A DNA stretch of 64,000 bases from Marinovum sp048263515 (GTDB lineage Bacteria > Pseudomonadota > Alphaproteobacteria > Rhodobacterales > Rhodobacteraceae), in NCBI RefSeq assembly GCF_048263515.1, contig NZ_JBLXEC010000008.1, forward strand, positions 93,618 through 157,617, read 5' to 3'. Both the position numbers and the translations under genes were made by a program. The notes below the pieces were generated by a model, which was not told where the DNA came from, made no database searches, and worked only from the letters and a program-made list of their open reading frames with translations. Shown here one piece after another: positions 1 to 7,923 of the stretch; position 1 is the stretch's first letter; each line of letters opens with the position of its first letter.

Positions 1-7
1 GTCACGT

Positions 8-165
8 GCGCGTTAACAGCGGCCAGAGGCCGCCGCGCATCGCCGGGCCGCCTCCACGGCGCGGCGATTTGGCCGACCTGCGCGCTTCGATCTGATCTTT
101 TGCGGATTTGGCCGGCGGCCGACCTTTGGTGGTTCGCCGCACCGCGGCCCGACAATGCGCGGCTC
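8..165 (-). repeat. Dispersed repeat, copy G (subfamily 2)
   Basis: This stretch reads, on the minus strand, like the two repeat copies at 58515-58704 and 58761-58926. It has the same ends (GAGCCGC near 165 and GCGTTAAC near 12), the same CCGCGGTGCGGCGA block and the same CAAATCGCCG and GATCAGA blocks. The central GCAGCACTTTATCCC core of the other copies is replaced by unrelated sequence, so this is a diverged or internally altered copy. It lies downstream of amtB. No protein-coding gene is visible from 1 to 235. Confidence 0.75.
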
Positions 166-183
166 GGAGCATTGCACAAACGG

Positions 184-211
184 AAAAAGGCGCGGGCTCC
201 CCCGCGCCTTT
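184..211 (-). terminator. Rho-independent terminator of glnK-amtB
   Basis: Read on the minus strand, an 11-bp GC-rich stem (AAAGGCGCGGG at 186-196 pairing with CCCGCGCCTTT at 201-211) with a 4-nt loop is followed by a run of T residues (the As at 184-188). It begins about 25 nt after the amtB stop codon, as expected for an intrinsic terminator. Confidence 0.85.
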
Positions 212-235
212 CCAGATTTTTCAGACTTCGGAACC

Positions 236-1576
236 TCAGCCCTTGGAGAACTCGGGGTAGGCTTCCATGCCCAGCTCGGCCATGTCGAGACCGTTGATCT
301 CGTCTTCCTCGCCGACCCGGATACCCGTGGTTGCCTTGAGGATGAACCAGATCACACCCGAGACCACGAAGGTGAAGACACCGACGACGATGATCGAGTA
401 GAGCTGCGTGCCGATCGACGCATCCCCATTGGTGAAGACCACGGCGATGGTGCCCCAGATGCCGGCGAAGAGGTGCACCGGGATGGCGCCGACCACGTCG
501 TCGATCTTGAGCTTGTCGAGGAAGGGCACGGCGAAGACCACGATCACGCCACCGACGGCCCCGATCAGGGTGGCAGAACCCAGCGTGGGGGTCAGCGGCT
601 CGGCGGTGATCGACACCAGGCCGGCCAGCGCACCGTTGAGCACCATGGTGAGGTCGGGCTTCTTGTAGAGCAGCTGCGTCAGGATCAGCGCGGCCACGGC
701 GCCACCGGCGGCGGCAGTGTTGGTGTTGGCGAAGATGCGGCTGATGTCGGCGACGTCACCCACGGTGCCCATGGCAAGCTGCGAGCCGCCGTTGAAGCCG
801 AACCAGCCGAGCCACAGGATGAAGGTCCCGAGGGTCGCCAGCGCCAGGTTGTGGCCCGGGATCGGCACGGTGCGGCCATCCTTGGTGTATTTGCCGATAC
901 GCGGCCCGAGGATCAGCGCGCCGGCCAGAGCGGCCCAGCCACCGACGGAGTGCACGACGGTCGAACCGGCGAAGTCGAGGAAGCCCATGGCATCCAGGAA
1001 ACCGCCGCCCCATTTCCACGACGCCTGCAGCGGGTAGATGATCGAGGTCAGGATCACGGTGAAGATCAGGAAGGGCCAGAGCTTGATGCGCTCGGCCAGG
1101 GCGCCCGAGACGATCGAGGCGGTGGCCGCACAGAACATCAGCTGGAAGAAGAAGTCCGAGCCGGTCGAGGCATAGGAGTAGTCGTCGGCATCGGCCGCGG
1201 CCACGCCAACGGCTTCGAGGACACCGGGGCCCCAGACGCCGGAAAGGATGCCATCAACCGCCCATGTGCCCAGCGGGTACATCAGGTTGTAGCCGATCAG
1301 GTAGTAGAAGATCGCCGCAAATGAAAACAGCGCGATGTTCTTGGTCAGCTGCATGGTCACGTTCTTGGCGCGCACGAGGCCCGCTTCGAGCATGGCGAAA
1401 CCCGCGGCCATCCAGAACACCAGGAAGCCGCCGATCAGGAACAGCAGCGAGTTGAATATGAAGACGCTGTCGGTCGAGGCGTTCACGCCCGGCACCGGGC
1501 CGTCATCCTGAGCAAGTCCGAGGCTGGGCGCGGCGATCATCGCGGCGACAAGTCCCAGTTTGGTAAGAGTTTTCAT
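236..1576 (-). CDS. amtB: Ammonium transporter AmtB
   Basis: A 446-aa ammonium channel of the Amt/MEP/Rh family, moving NH4+/NH3 across the inner membrane. An N-terminal signal-like segment (residues 1-22, ending GLAQ) precedes about eleven hydrophobic helices, the usual AmtB layout. Family landmarks include the GWAALAGALILGPR and WLGWFGFNGGS segments, and the HLFAGIWG segment carrying one of the twin pore histidines. The gene lies 29 nt downstream of glnK in the same direction, the standard glnK-amtB operon in which uridylylation-controlled GlnK plugs the channel. The start has a purine-rich ribosome site (AGGGGATAGGA). A hairpin terminator follows the stop. Nothing suggests truncation. Confidence 0.97.
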   Translation of the reverse strand: MKTLTKLGLVAAMIAAPSLGLAQDDGPVPGVNASTDSVFIFNSLLFLIGGFLVFWMAAGFAMLEAGLVRAKNVTMQLTKNIALFSFAAIFYYLIGYNLMYPLGTWAVDGILSGVWGPGVLEAVGVAAADADDYSYASTGSDFFFQLMFCAATASIVSGALAERIKLWPFLIFTVILTSIIYPLQASWKWGGGFLDAMGFLDFAGSTVVHSVGGWAALAGALILGPRIGKYTKDGRTVPIPGHNLALATLGTFILWLGWFGFNGGSQLAMGTVGDVADISRIFANTNTAAAGGAVAALILTQLLYKKPDLTMVLNGALAGLVSITAEPLTPTLGSATLIGAVGGVIVVFAVPFLDKLKIDDVVGAIPVHLFAGIWGTIAVVFTNGDASIGTQLYSIIVVGVFTFVVSGVIWFILKATTGIRVGEEDEINGLDMAELGMEAYPEFSKG

Positions 1577-1605
1577 GATATCCTATCCCCTATGTCCGCG
1601 TCGCT

Positions 1606-1944
1606 TCAGAGCGCGTCGTCATTGGTTTCGCCGGTGCGCACGCGCACGGCCTGTGCCACGTCGAGCACGAAGATCTTGCCGTCGCCGATCTTGCCGGTCT
1701 GGGCGGTGGTGGTGATGGTCTCGACGACCTGGTCGGCCATGGCGGCGCTGACCACGATCTCGAGCTTGATCTTGGGCACGAAGTTCACGGCGTATTCCGC
1801 GCCACGGTAAATCTCGGTATGGCCGGACTGCGAGCCGAAGCCCTTGATCTCGGTCACCATCATGCCGCGCACCCCGATGCCGGTCAGCGCCTCGCGCACT
1901 TCTTCAAGCTTGAACGGCTTGATTGTCGCAATGATGAGTTTCAC
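1606..1944 (-). CDS. glnK: P-II nitrogen regulatory protein GlnK
   Basis: A 112-aa P-II signal protein that senses 2-oxoglutarate and ATP/ADP and controls AmtB and nitrogen metabolism. It begins MKLIIATIKPFKLEEV, has the T-loop with Tyr51 (the uridylylation target) in YRGAEY, and the B-loop TGKIGDGKIFV that binds nucleotide. Length is exactly that of the family. Its place directly upstream of amtB argues for the GlnK rather than the GlnB paralogue. The 260-bp gap to the divergent penicillin-binding protein gene should hold its promoter and contains repeated TTTGCACA motifs. Confidence 0.96.
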   Translation of the reverse strand: MKLIIATIKPFKLEEVREALTGIGVRGMMVTEIKGFGSQSGHTEIYRGAEYAVNFVPKIKLEIVVSAAMADQVVETITTTAQTGKIGDGKIFVLDVAQAVRVRTGETNDDAL

Positions 1945-2061
1945 GTTCTTCCCTTTCGGTAAGCGAGCCCGGGGCCCGCGGATTTCGCAGTTGCAGAAAA
2001 ACGGTGCTTCACGGCCGGGGTGAAGATTTGAGCGCGGAAAACAGCGGCGAAAACGTCAGCA

Positions 2062-2099
2062 TTTGCACATTTTTTGCACAATTCTTAAGCTATGCTTAA
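2062..2099. promoter_or_regulatory. Putative regulatory region of glnK-amtB
   Basis: An AT-rich block in the gap between divergent glnK and the PBP gene. It holds two direct copies of TTTGCACA (2062-2069 and 2073-2080, 11 bp apart, about one helical turn) and an inverted repeat TTAAGC-TAT-GCTTAA (2085-2099). The arrangement is compatible with a regulator site, for example NtrC, but no full NtrC consensus is visible. I found no sigma-54 promoter with correct spacing. Confidence 0.4.
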
Positions 2100-2204
2100 A
2101 AATTGATCGGTAAATAAACGCCAGTATCTGCCGCCTGCTCTCAACATCCGGGGTCGGACGGACTATTTTACAGGCACAGGCATAATCCCGAGCAGGTTGG
2201 TGAC

Positions 2205-4427
2205 ATGAGTGATTCCGGACGCCGGAAACCGCGGTTGGTGGCGGACAGGAGGTTCCCCGGGAAGTCGGGGGCAACCGCTTCGAAGACGGCCTCGAAAACA
2301 TCCTCGAAGGCCGGCGCCAAGCCGCCGGCCAAGGGGCGTGGCCGCGGCGGCCGGCCGCCTCGCAAGCCGGGGCCGCGCGGGCCGCTGGGCTATCTGGCAA
2401 TGCTGGTGCGCTGGGTTTTCGGGGTGATCTGGAAATCCGTGGTGCGGGTCACCGCGGTGATCGTCCTGCTGATCGCCGCCGGTGTCGCCTATTACTGGTC
2501 GACCCTGCCGCCGGTGCAGGAGCTGCTCGACGGCCGCGCCCGCGGGTCGGTCACCATGCTCGACAATACCGGCGAGGTCTTTGCCTGGCGCGGCGAACAA
2601 TTCGGCGGCGCCATCGACGCCGAGACCGTCAGCCCGCATCTGCGCAACGCCGTGGTCGCCACCGAGGACCGGCGCTTCTACAGCCACTTCGGCATCTCGC
2701 CGCGCGGCGTCGCCAGCGCGATCAAGATCAACCTTTCCGAAGGCCGCGGGCCGCTGTCGGGCCACGGTGGCTCGACCATCACCCAGCAGACCGCCAAGCT
2801 GCTCTGTCTCGGCACGCCCTACAACGAGAAGGACTGGGAAAGCGAACGCGCCTACGAATCCGAGTGCCGCGAAGGCTCGCTCTGGCGCAAGATCAAGGAA
2901 GCGACCTATGCCATCGCCATGGAGGTCAAGTATTCCAAGAACGAGATCCTGACCGTCTATCTCAACCGCGCGTTCCTCGGCGAAGGTTCTCGCGGCTTCG
3001 AGGCCGCCTCGCAGCGCTATTTCGGCAAATCCGCCAACGAGGTCGAACCGGCCGAGGCAGCGATGCTGGCCGGTCTGCTGGTGGCGCCCTCGCGCTATGC
3101 GCCGACCAACAACCTCGAACGCTCGCAGCGCCGTGCCGCCACGGTGATCCGGCTGATGGAGGAACAGGGCTACCTGACCAAGGCCGAGGCCGACGACGCC
3201 CAGGCCAACCCGGCGGTGCTCTCCGACGCGGCCGAGGCCGAGGCCGGCGGCTATTTCGCCGATTGGGTCATGGCCTCGGGGCCGGAGTTCTTTACCCGCA
3301 ACACCACCGAGGACGTGATCATCCGCACCACGCTCGACCAGCGCATCCAGAGCGCGGCCGAGGATGCGATGAACTACATCTTCGACAACAAGGTGCGCGA
3401 CGGCTCCAAGGCGCAGGCGGCGATCGTGGTGATGTCGGCCGACGGCGCGGTGCGCGGCATGGTCGGCGGGCGCAAGACCCGGGTGTCGGGCGTCTTCAAC
3501 CGCGCCACACAGGCGCAGCGCCAGACCGGGTCGTCGTTCAAGCCCTTCGTCTATGCCACCGCGATGGAGATGGGCTACAGCCCGCTCGACAAGGTCCGGG
3601 ACGAGCCCTTCTGCATGGACATCCCCGGCTCTGGAGAATGGTGCCCGAAGAACTACACCAACGACTTCAAGGGCACGGTGACGCTGACCGATGCGCTGAA
3701 GCATTCGCTCAACATCCCGGCGGTCAAGATCTCCGAGGCGCTGGGCCGTGACCTGGTGCAAAAGGTGGCGCGCGACTTCGGCATCGACAGCGCGCTGGCC
3801 GATTCACCGGCGATGGCGCTCGGCGCCTCCGAATCGACGCTGATCGAGATGGTGGGCGCCTATGCCGGCATCCTCAACGGCGGCTCTGCGGTCACACCCT
3901 ACGGGCTGGTCGAGCTGAAGCTCCTGGGCGAGGACGTGCCGATGATGGACGCCACCGGCGGCATCGGCGAACGGGTGATCCAGGAGGATGCGGCGCGCTC
4001 GCTGGTCTACATGATGGAGAAAGTGGTCTCCGAGGGCTCCGGCCGCCGCGCCGCCCTGCCGGACCGCCAGGCCGCTGGCAAGACCGGCACCACCCAGGCG
4101 GCCCGCGATGCCTGGTTCATCGGCTTCACCGCCGATTACGTCGCCGGCGTCTGGATGGGCTATGACGACAACACGCCGCTCACCGGCGTGACCGGCGGCG
4201 GCCTGCCGGCCGAGATCTGGCGCGAGACGATGGTGCGGGTACACGAGGGCGTGCCGGTGCGCGATCTGCCGATGAACGTGCCGCAGGCGCCGGAACCGCA
4301 GCAGGCGCCGCAACCCCAGCCACAGCCGCAACCCGAACGCCAGCAACCGCGCCGCGACAACCCGGTGGAAAACCTGGCCGAGACCGTGCTGCAGCAGGTT
4401 CTGCGCGACCTCTTCGGCGGAAACTGA
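2205..4427 (+). CDS. Class A penicillin-binding protein 1A
   Basis: A 740-aa bifunctional peptidoglycan synthase: glycosyltransferase GT51 plus transpeptidase, anchored in the inner membrane. The first 80 residues are basic and Ala/Pro/Gly-rich (cytoplasmic), followed by one membrane helix at about residues 86-105. The GT51 domain has the catalytic EDRRFYSHFG motif and the later GGSTITQQ motif. The transpeptidase domain has SSFKP (the SxxK nucleophile serine), SLN (SxN) and KTGTT (KTG). The C-terminus ends in a Pro/Gln-rich tail (PQPQPQPQPE). The ATG at 2205 has only a weak Shine-Dalgarno (AGGTTGG). A strong terminator follows the stop. It is transcribed divergently from glnK. Confidence 0.95.
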   Translation: MSDSGRRKPRLVADRRFPGKSGATASKTASKTSSKAGAKPPAKGRGRGGRPPRKPGPRGPLGYLAMLVRWVFGVIWKSVVRVTAVIVLLIAAGVAYYWSTLPPVQELLDGRARGSVTMLDNTGEVFAWRGEQFGGAIDAETVSPHLRNAVVATEDRRFYSHFGISPRGVASAIKINLSEGRGPLSGHGGSTITQQTAKLLCLGTPYNEKDWESERAYESECREGSLWRKIKEATYAIAMEVKYSKNEILTVYLNRAFLGEGSRGFEAASQRYFGKSANEVEPAEAAMLAGLLVAPSRYAPTNNLERSQRRAATVIRLMEEQGYLTKAEADDAQANPAVLSDAAEAEAGGYFADWVMASGPEFFTRNTTEDVIIRTTLDQRIQSAAEDAMNYIFDNKVRDGSKAQAAIVVMSADGAVRGMVGGRKTRVSGVFNRATQAQRQTGSSFKPFVYATAMEMGYSPLDKVRDEPFCMDIPGSGEWCPKNYTNDFKGTVTLTDALKHSLNIPAVKISEALGRDLVQKVARDFGIDSALADSPAMALGASESTLIEMVGAYAGILNGGSAVTPYGLVELKLLGEDVPMMDATGGIGERVIQEDAARSLVYMMEKVVSEGSGRRAALPDRQAAGKTGTTQAARDAWFIGFTADYVAGVWMGYDDNTPLTGVTGGGLPAEIWRETMVRVHEGVPVRDLPMNVPQAPEPQQAPQPQPQPQPERQQPRRDNPVENLAETVLQQVLRDLFGGN

Positions 4428-4441
4428 CCCGTACAAACGTC

Positions 4442-4480
4442 AAGGGCCGGCCCCTGACAGGCCGGCCCTTGCTTTCCTCT
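4442..4480 (+). terminator. Rho-independent terminator of the PBP gene
   Basis: A perfect 11-bp stem, AAGGGCCGGCC (4442-4452) with GGCCGGCCCTT (4460-4470), 7-nt loop, followed by a T-rich tract (GCTTTCCTCTT). It starts 15 nt after the PBP stop codon. Confidence 0.85.
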
Positions 4481-4485
4481 TGCTC

Positions 4486-4535
4486 CAAATACCCTCGGGG
4501 GAGTCCGGCTTTGCCGGACGGGGGCAGAGCCCCCT
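4486..4535 (+). repeat. Conserved intergenic element (CAAATACCCTCGGGGGAG type)
   Basis: The motif CAAATACCCTCGGGGGAG (4486-4503) is followed by a small hairpin (TCCGGC-TTT-GCCGGA) and a GGGGGCAGAGCCCCC hairpin. The same order of motif, small hairpin and G/C hairpin recurs at 54468-54514, and on the minus strand near 21864-21898. It sits between the convergent ends of the PBP and aminotransferase genes. I recall similar elements in intergenic DNA of Rhodobacteraceae; the function is not known to me. Confidence 0.65.
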
Positions 4536-4549
4536 CCTGCCCCGAAAGC

Positions 4550-5734
4550 TCAGATGCCCGCGTCAACGATCGCCTTGGCGAGGATCGGCACCGTGTGCTT
4601 GTTGAGCCCGGCGATGTTGAGCCGGCTGTCCCCCACCATGTAGATCGCGTGCTCTTCGCGCAGGCGCTCGACCTTGTCGGGCGTGGTGCCGATGCGCGAG
4701 AACATGCCGCGGTGCTCGGCGACAAAGCCGAAGCGGTCCGAGCCCGACTGTTCCTGCAGCTCCGCCGCCAGATGCTCGCGCAGCTTGAGCATGCCGAGGC
4801 GGATATCCTCGAGCTCGGCGGCCCAGTCGGCCCGCAGCTCGGGATCGTTAAGCACCATGGTCACCAGGCGGGTGCCGTGGTCCGGCGGGAAGGAGAAGTT
4901 CTGCCGGTTGAGATGCGCCAGCGCGCCCTCGTGGATGTCGCGCCGGGCGGCATCCTGGCTGATCGCCATGGCAAGGCCCGCCCGCTCGCGGTAGATGCCG
5001 AAGTTCTTGGAGCACGACGCCGCGATCAGCAGCTCCGGCACCGAAGAAGCCACCAGCCGGGTGCCCGCCGCATCCTCGTCGAGACCGTCACCAAAGCCCT
5101 GGTAGGCGATGTCGATCATCGGTGTCGCGCCAGTCTTCAGCAGCAGATCGGTCACCGCCTGCCATTGCGACAGGTTCAGGTTGGCGCCTGTCGGGTTGTG
5201 GCAGCAACCGTGCAACAGCACGAGGTCGCCCGCCTTGGCCTCGGCCAGGTCTTCCATCATGCCGTCGAAATCCACCGCCCGGGTCTCGCTGTCGAAATAG
5301 CGGTACTCGGTGAAGGGCAGCCCCATGAACTTGAGGATCGACAGGTGGTTCGGCCAAGTCGGATCGGACACCCAGACCCGCACGTCAGGGTTGGCCATGC
5401 GCGCCAGCTCGAAGCACTGGCGCACCGCGCCGGTGCCACCGGGGGTGGCCGCGCCGGCGATGTTCTCGCTGGGCACCGCATCGCCGAGGATCAGCCCGGC
5501 CAGCGCGTCGCGGTACGCCGGATCGCCGATCAGGCCGACATAGCTCTTGGTCTCTTCCTGTTCCCAGAGCTTCTTTTCCGCCGCCTTGATGGCGCGAAAG
5601 ATCGGCGTCTTGCCCTCGGCATCCTTGTAGACGCCGACGCCGAGGTCGATCTTCTGCGGCCGGGGATCGTCGCGATACATCTTCATCAGCGCGAGGATCT
5701 TGTCGGCGGGTTGTTCCTTCAGGTGTGACAGCAT
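4550..5734 (-). CDS. Aromatic/aspartate aminotransferase (class I)
   Basis: A 394-aa fold-type I PLP aminotransferase related to AspC/TyrB, exchanging amino groups between aspartate or aromatic amino acids and 2-oxoglutarate. The PLP-binding lysine is K243 in CSKNFGIYRERAG. NPTG (residues 180-183), D208 in MIDIAYQGF and the C-terminal substrate-carboxylate arginine in RLNIAGLN are all present. The start at 5734 was chosen because GGAGAGG lies 8 nt upstream and the protein then begins MLSHLKEQ, as homologues do; a longer reading frame upstream overlaps sseA. It follows sseA by 5 nt, so the two are probably cotranscribed. Substrate preference cannot be read from sequence. Confidence 0.93.
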   Translation of the reverse strand: MLSHLKEQPADKILALMKMYRDDPRPQKIDLGVGVYKDAEGKTPIFRAIKAAEKKLWEQEETKSYVGLIGDPAYRDALAGLILGDAVPSENIAGAATPGGTGAVRQCFELARMANPDVRVWVSDPTWPNHLSILKFMGLPFTEYRYFDSETRAVDFDGMMEDLAEAKAGDLVLLHGCCHNPTGANLNLSQWQAVTDLLLKTGATPMIDIAYQGFGDGLDEDAAGTRLVASSVPELLIAASCSKNFGIYRERAGLAMAISQDAARRDIHEGALAHLNRQNFSFPPDHGTRLVTMVLNDPELRADWAAELEDIRLGMLKLREHLAAELQEQSGSDRFGFVAEHRGMFSRIGTTPDKVERLREEHAIYMVGDSRLNIAGLNKHTVPILAKAIVDAGI

Positions 5735-5739
5735 GGGCT

Positions 5740-6597
5740 TCAGGCCTCTCCAGTGGCTACGGGCAGGGTGGGGAATTGCCCCCACTCGGCCCAGGAGCCG
5801 TCATAAAGCGAATGGTCGGTCTTCCCCATGCGCTCGAGCGCCAGCGACAGGATCGCCGCGGTCACGCCGGAGCCGCAGGAGGTGATGACCGGTTTCGTGA
5901 GGTCGACGCCGGCCGCCTCGAAGATGGCGCGGGTCTCCTCGGGTGATTTCATCGTGCCGTCGCTGTTCAGGAGCGTGCTGTAGGGCACGTTGCGCGCGCC
6001 GGGGATATGGCCAGAGCGCAGGCCCTCGCGCGGTTCCTTCGCCGCGCCGGTAAAGCGCGCGGCAGCGCGGGCATCGACGATCTCGTGGGTGCCGAGCTTG
6101 GTGGCGGCGCTGACCTGGGTCACGTCGCGCACCAGCGAATTCTGCACCCGCACCGTCATGTGGCGGTCGCGGATCACCGGCGGCATGTCCTCGATCTCGC
6201 GGCCCTCGGCGCGCCATTTCGGCAGGCCGCCGTCGAGCACGGCGACGTTTTCCTGACCCATCAGCCGGAACAGCCACCAGACCCTAGCCGCCGAAAACAG
6301 CCCGGTGCTGTCATAGACCACCACCTGGTGGCCGTCACCGACGCCCAGCGCCCGCATCCGGCTCATGAATTTCTCGACCGGCGGCACCATGTGCGGCAGG
6401 TCGGAACGGGCGTCGCTGATCTCGTCGATGTCGAAGAACCGCGCGCCGGGGATATGCCCGGCCTCGTATTCCCCGCGGGCGTCACGGCCCGCGTCGGGCA
6501 TGTGCCAGCTGGCATCCAGGATGCGAAGATCCGGATCCTTGAGGTGTTGAGCCAACCAACCGGTCGAGACCAGCGTTCCGGGATCGTCCTGCGCCAT
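5740..6597 (-). CDS. sseA: 3-mercaptopyruvate/thiosulfate sulfurtransferase
   Basis: A 285-aa two-domain rhodanese. The N-terminal, inactive rhodanese domain covers about residues 5-125. The C-terminal domain carries the active-site Cys241 in the loop CGSGVTA, the pattern of 3-mercaptopyruvate sulfurtransferases rather than the CRKGV of classical rhodaneses. It would transfer sulfur from 3-mercaptopyruvate to thiols or cyanide in the cytoplasm. The aminotransferase gene 5 nt downstream could supply mercaptopyruvate by transaminating cysteine; that link is inference from adjacency and enzyme class. Confidence 0.93.
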   Translation of the reverse strand: MAQDDPGTLVSTGWLAQHLKDPDLRILDASWHMPDAGRDARGEYEAGHIPGARFFDIDEISDARSDLPHMVPPVEKFMSRMRALGVGDGHQVVVYDSTGLFSAARVWWLFRLMGQENVAVLDGGLPKWRAEGREIEDMPPVIRDRHMTVRVQNSLVRDVTQVSAATKLGTHEIVDARAAARFTGAAKEPREGLRSGHIPGARNVPYSTLLNSDGTMKSPEETRAIFEAAGVDLTKPVITSCGSGVTAAILSLALERMGKTDHSLYDGSWAEWGQFPTLPVATGEA

Positions 6598-6684
6598 AAA
6601 TCCCCCTGAAAAGCGATTGGCCCTTCCTAGCCAAGCGCCGGGAGGGAAACAAGGGTGACAAAGGTCAGGGCCTGGCTGACGAGG

Positions 6685-7158
6685 TCAGCCGTCCTTGAGC
6701 AGCCGCTGTTTCTGGCGGTTCCAGTCGCGCTTGGCATCGGTGGCGCGCTTGTCGTAGTTCTTCTTGCCCTTGGCGATGCCGATCTTGAGCTTGGCCAGGC
6801 CCTTGTGATTGAAATAGAGCACCAGCGGCACCAGGGTCATGCCCTTGCGCTGGGTCTCGTTCCACAGGCGCGACAGTTCCTTGCGGCTCACCAGAAGCTT
6901 GCGGCGGCGGCGTTCCTCATGCGGGAACATGGCGCGGTTGTAAGGCGCGATGTAGGAGTTCACCAGCCAGAGCTCGCCCTCTTCGACGGCGGCATAGCTC
7001 TCGGCGATATTGGCCGAGGTCTCACGCAGGGATTTGACCTCCGAGCCGGTGAGGATCATGCCGCATTCGATGTCATCCTCGATGGCATAGTCGTAGCGCG
7101 CCCGGCGGTTTTCCGCGAGCACCTTGTAGTTCGGATCTGTCTGTTTCTTCTGGGCCAT
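6685..7158 (-). CDS. smpB: SsrA-binding protein SmpB
   Basis: A 157-aa partner of tmRNA in trans-translation, the rescue of stalled ribosomes. It begins MAQKKQTDPNYKVLAENRRA, contains the conserved GMILTGSEVKSLR segment and ends in the basic tail (KKNYDKRATDAKRDWNRQK) that enters the ribosomal mRNA channel. Length is typical. A small inverted repeat (GGCTGAC/GTCAGCC, 6674-6690) overlaps its stop codon. The gene is preceded by the 765-bp repeat-filled gap, so its promoter lies inside or next to repeat copy A. Confidence 0.97.
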   Translation of the reverse strand: MAQKKQTDPNYKVLAENRRARYDYAIEDDIECGMILTGSEVKSLRETSANIAESYAAVEEGELWLVNSYIAPYNRAMFPHEERRRRKLLVSRKELSRLWNETQRKGMTLVPLVLYFNHKGLAKLKIGIAKGKKNYDKRATDAKRDWNRQKQRLLKDG

Positions 7159-7248
7159 TGGACCTGACTATATCGGGCGGCGGGGCGTGTCCATCAAGGG
7201 CAGATATGCAATCTGTCTGGCGGCCTGCCCATGTCTTCTGCGCAAGCC

Positions 7249-7434
7249 GCGCCATCGCCGACCCGTGGGGCGGCGACCAATCTCAATTCGGCAGTGCTTT
7301 ATCCCAGCCATGTCCGAAGAAGCTCCGGGCGAAGCGCATACGACAGACAAATCGCCGCCCCGGGGGCGGGTCATGCCGAAGGCATGCCTCTGGCATGACG
7401 ATGGCGCGGCGGTCTGCGGCCTTGATACCGCGCC
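7249..7434 (+). repeat. Dispersed repeat, copy A (subfamily 1)
   Basis: First of three copies filling the gap between smpB and lpxK. It opens GCGCCATCGCCGACCCG and contains the core GGCAGTGCTTTATCCC and the ACGACAGACAAATCGCC block. Near the right end CGGGTC and CGATGGCGC restate the left end in inverted form. A nested hairpin insert (TCATGCC...GGCATGA, 7371-7398) splits the right arm. The 7159-7923 gap holds no convincing gene; short frames across it follow the repeats. Confidence 0.85.
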
Positions 7435-7486
7435 TAGGTAGAATTGCCTGGGCGGTAACTGAACCTTTGTCCTTCAAGCCCAAGCC

Positions 7487-7650
7487 GTGCCATCGCCGAC
7501 CCGTGGGGTGGCGATCCAACCGTCATTCGGCAGCGCTTTATCCCAGCCAAGTCCGAAAAAGCTCCAAGCGAGGTGCATACGACAGACAAATCGCCGCCCC
7601 AGGGGGCGGGTCGGCGATGGCGCGGCGGCCTGCGGCCTTGATTCCGCGCC
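7487..7650 (+). repeat. Dispersed repeat, copy B (subfamily 1)
   Basis: Second copy, without the nested insert, so its ends are intact. GCCATCGCCGACCCG at the left pairs perfectly over 15 bp with CGGGTCGGCGATGGC at the right. Just inside, TGGGGTGGCGAT pairs with ATCGCCGCCCCA. The enclosed core of about 75 nt includes GGCAGCGCTTTATCCCAGCC. It is preceded by the flank TTGTCCTTCAAGCCCAAGCC, shared with copy C. Confidence 0.85.
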
Positions 7651-7713
7651 CGGGCAGATTTCTCTGAGCGAAACTCAAAAACAAAACGCAACCTGTGTCC
7701 TTCAAGCCCAAGC

Positions 7714-7902
7714 CGCGCCATCGCCGACCCGTGGGGTGGCGTTCCTTCCTGCGTTCGGCAGCGCTTTATCCCTGCCAAATCCGCAGAAGCTCCGAGCGAG
7801 GCGCATACGACAGACAAATCGCCGCCCCGGGGGGCGGGTCATGCCGAAGGCATGCCTCTGGCATGACGATGGCGCGGCGGCCTGCGGCCTTGATTCCGCG
7901 CC
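7714..7902 (+). repeat. Dispersed repeat, copy C (subfamily 1)
   Basis: Third copy, ending about 20 bp before the lpxK stop codon. It has the same arms and core as copies A and B, and carries the TCATGCC...GGCATGA insert (7839-7866) in the same place as copy A. Copies A to C start 238 and 227 bp apart, so the array looks like imperfect tandem duplication of a unit plus its upstream flank. Confidence 0.85.
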
Positions 7903-7923
7903 CCGGGCATCAATCGATTGTCG

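Noticed and set aside
1945..2050. Possible sigma-54 promoter for glnK (GCAC...CTGCA)
   Set aside because: Spacing between the GC dinucleotides is 13 rather than 11 and the -24 GG is missing.
6674..6690. Hairpin overlapping the smpB stop as a terminator
   Set aside because: The stem is only 7 bp and no T tract follows, so it is not counted as an intrinsic terminator.
7249..7902. Triplicated repeat considered as a CRISPR array
   Set aside because: Units are 160-190 bp, with no short conserved repeats and unique spacers, and no cas genes are present.
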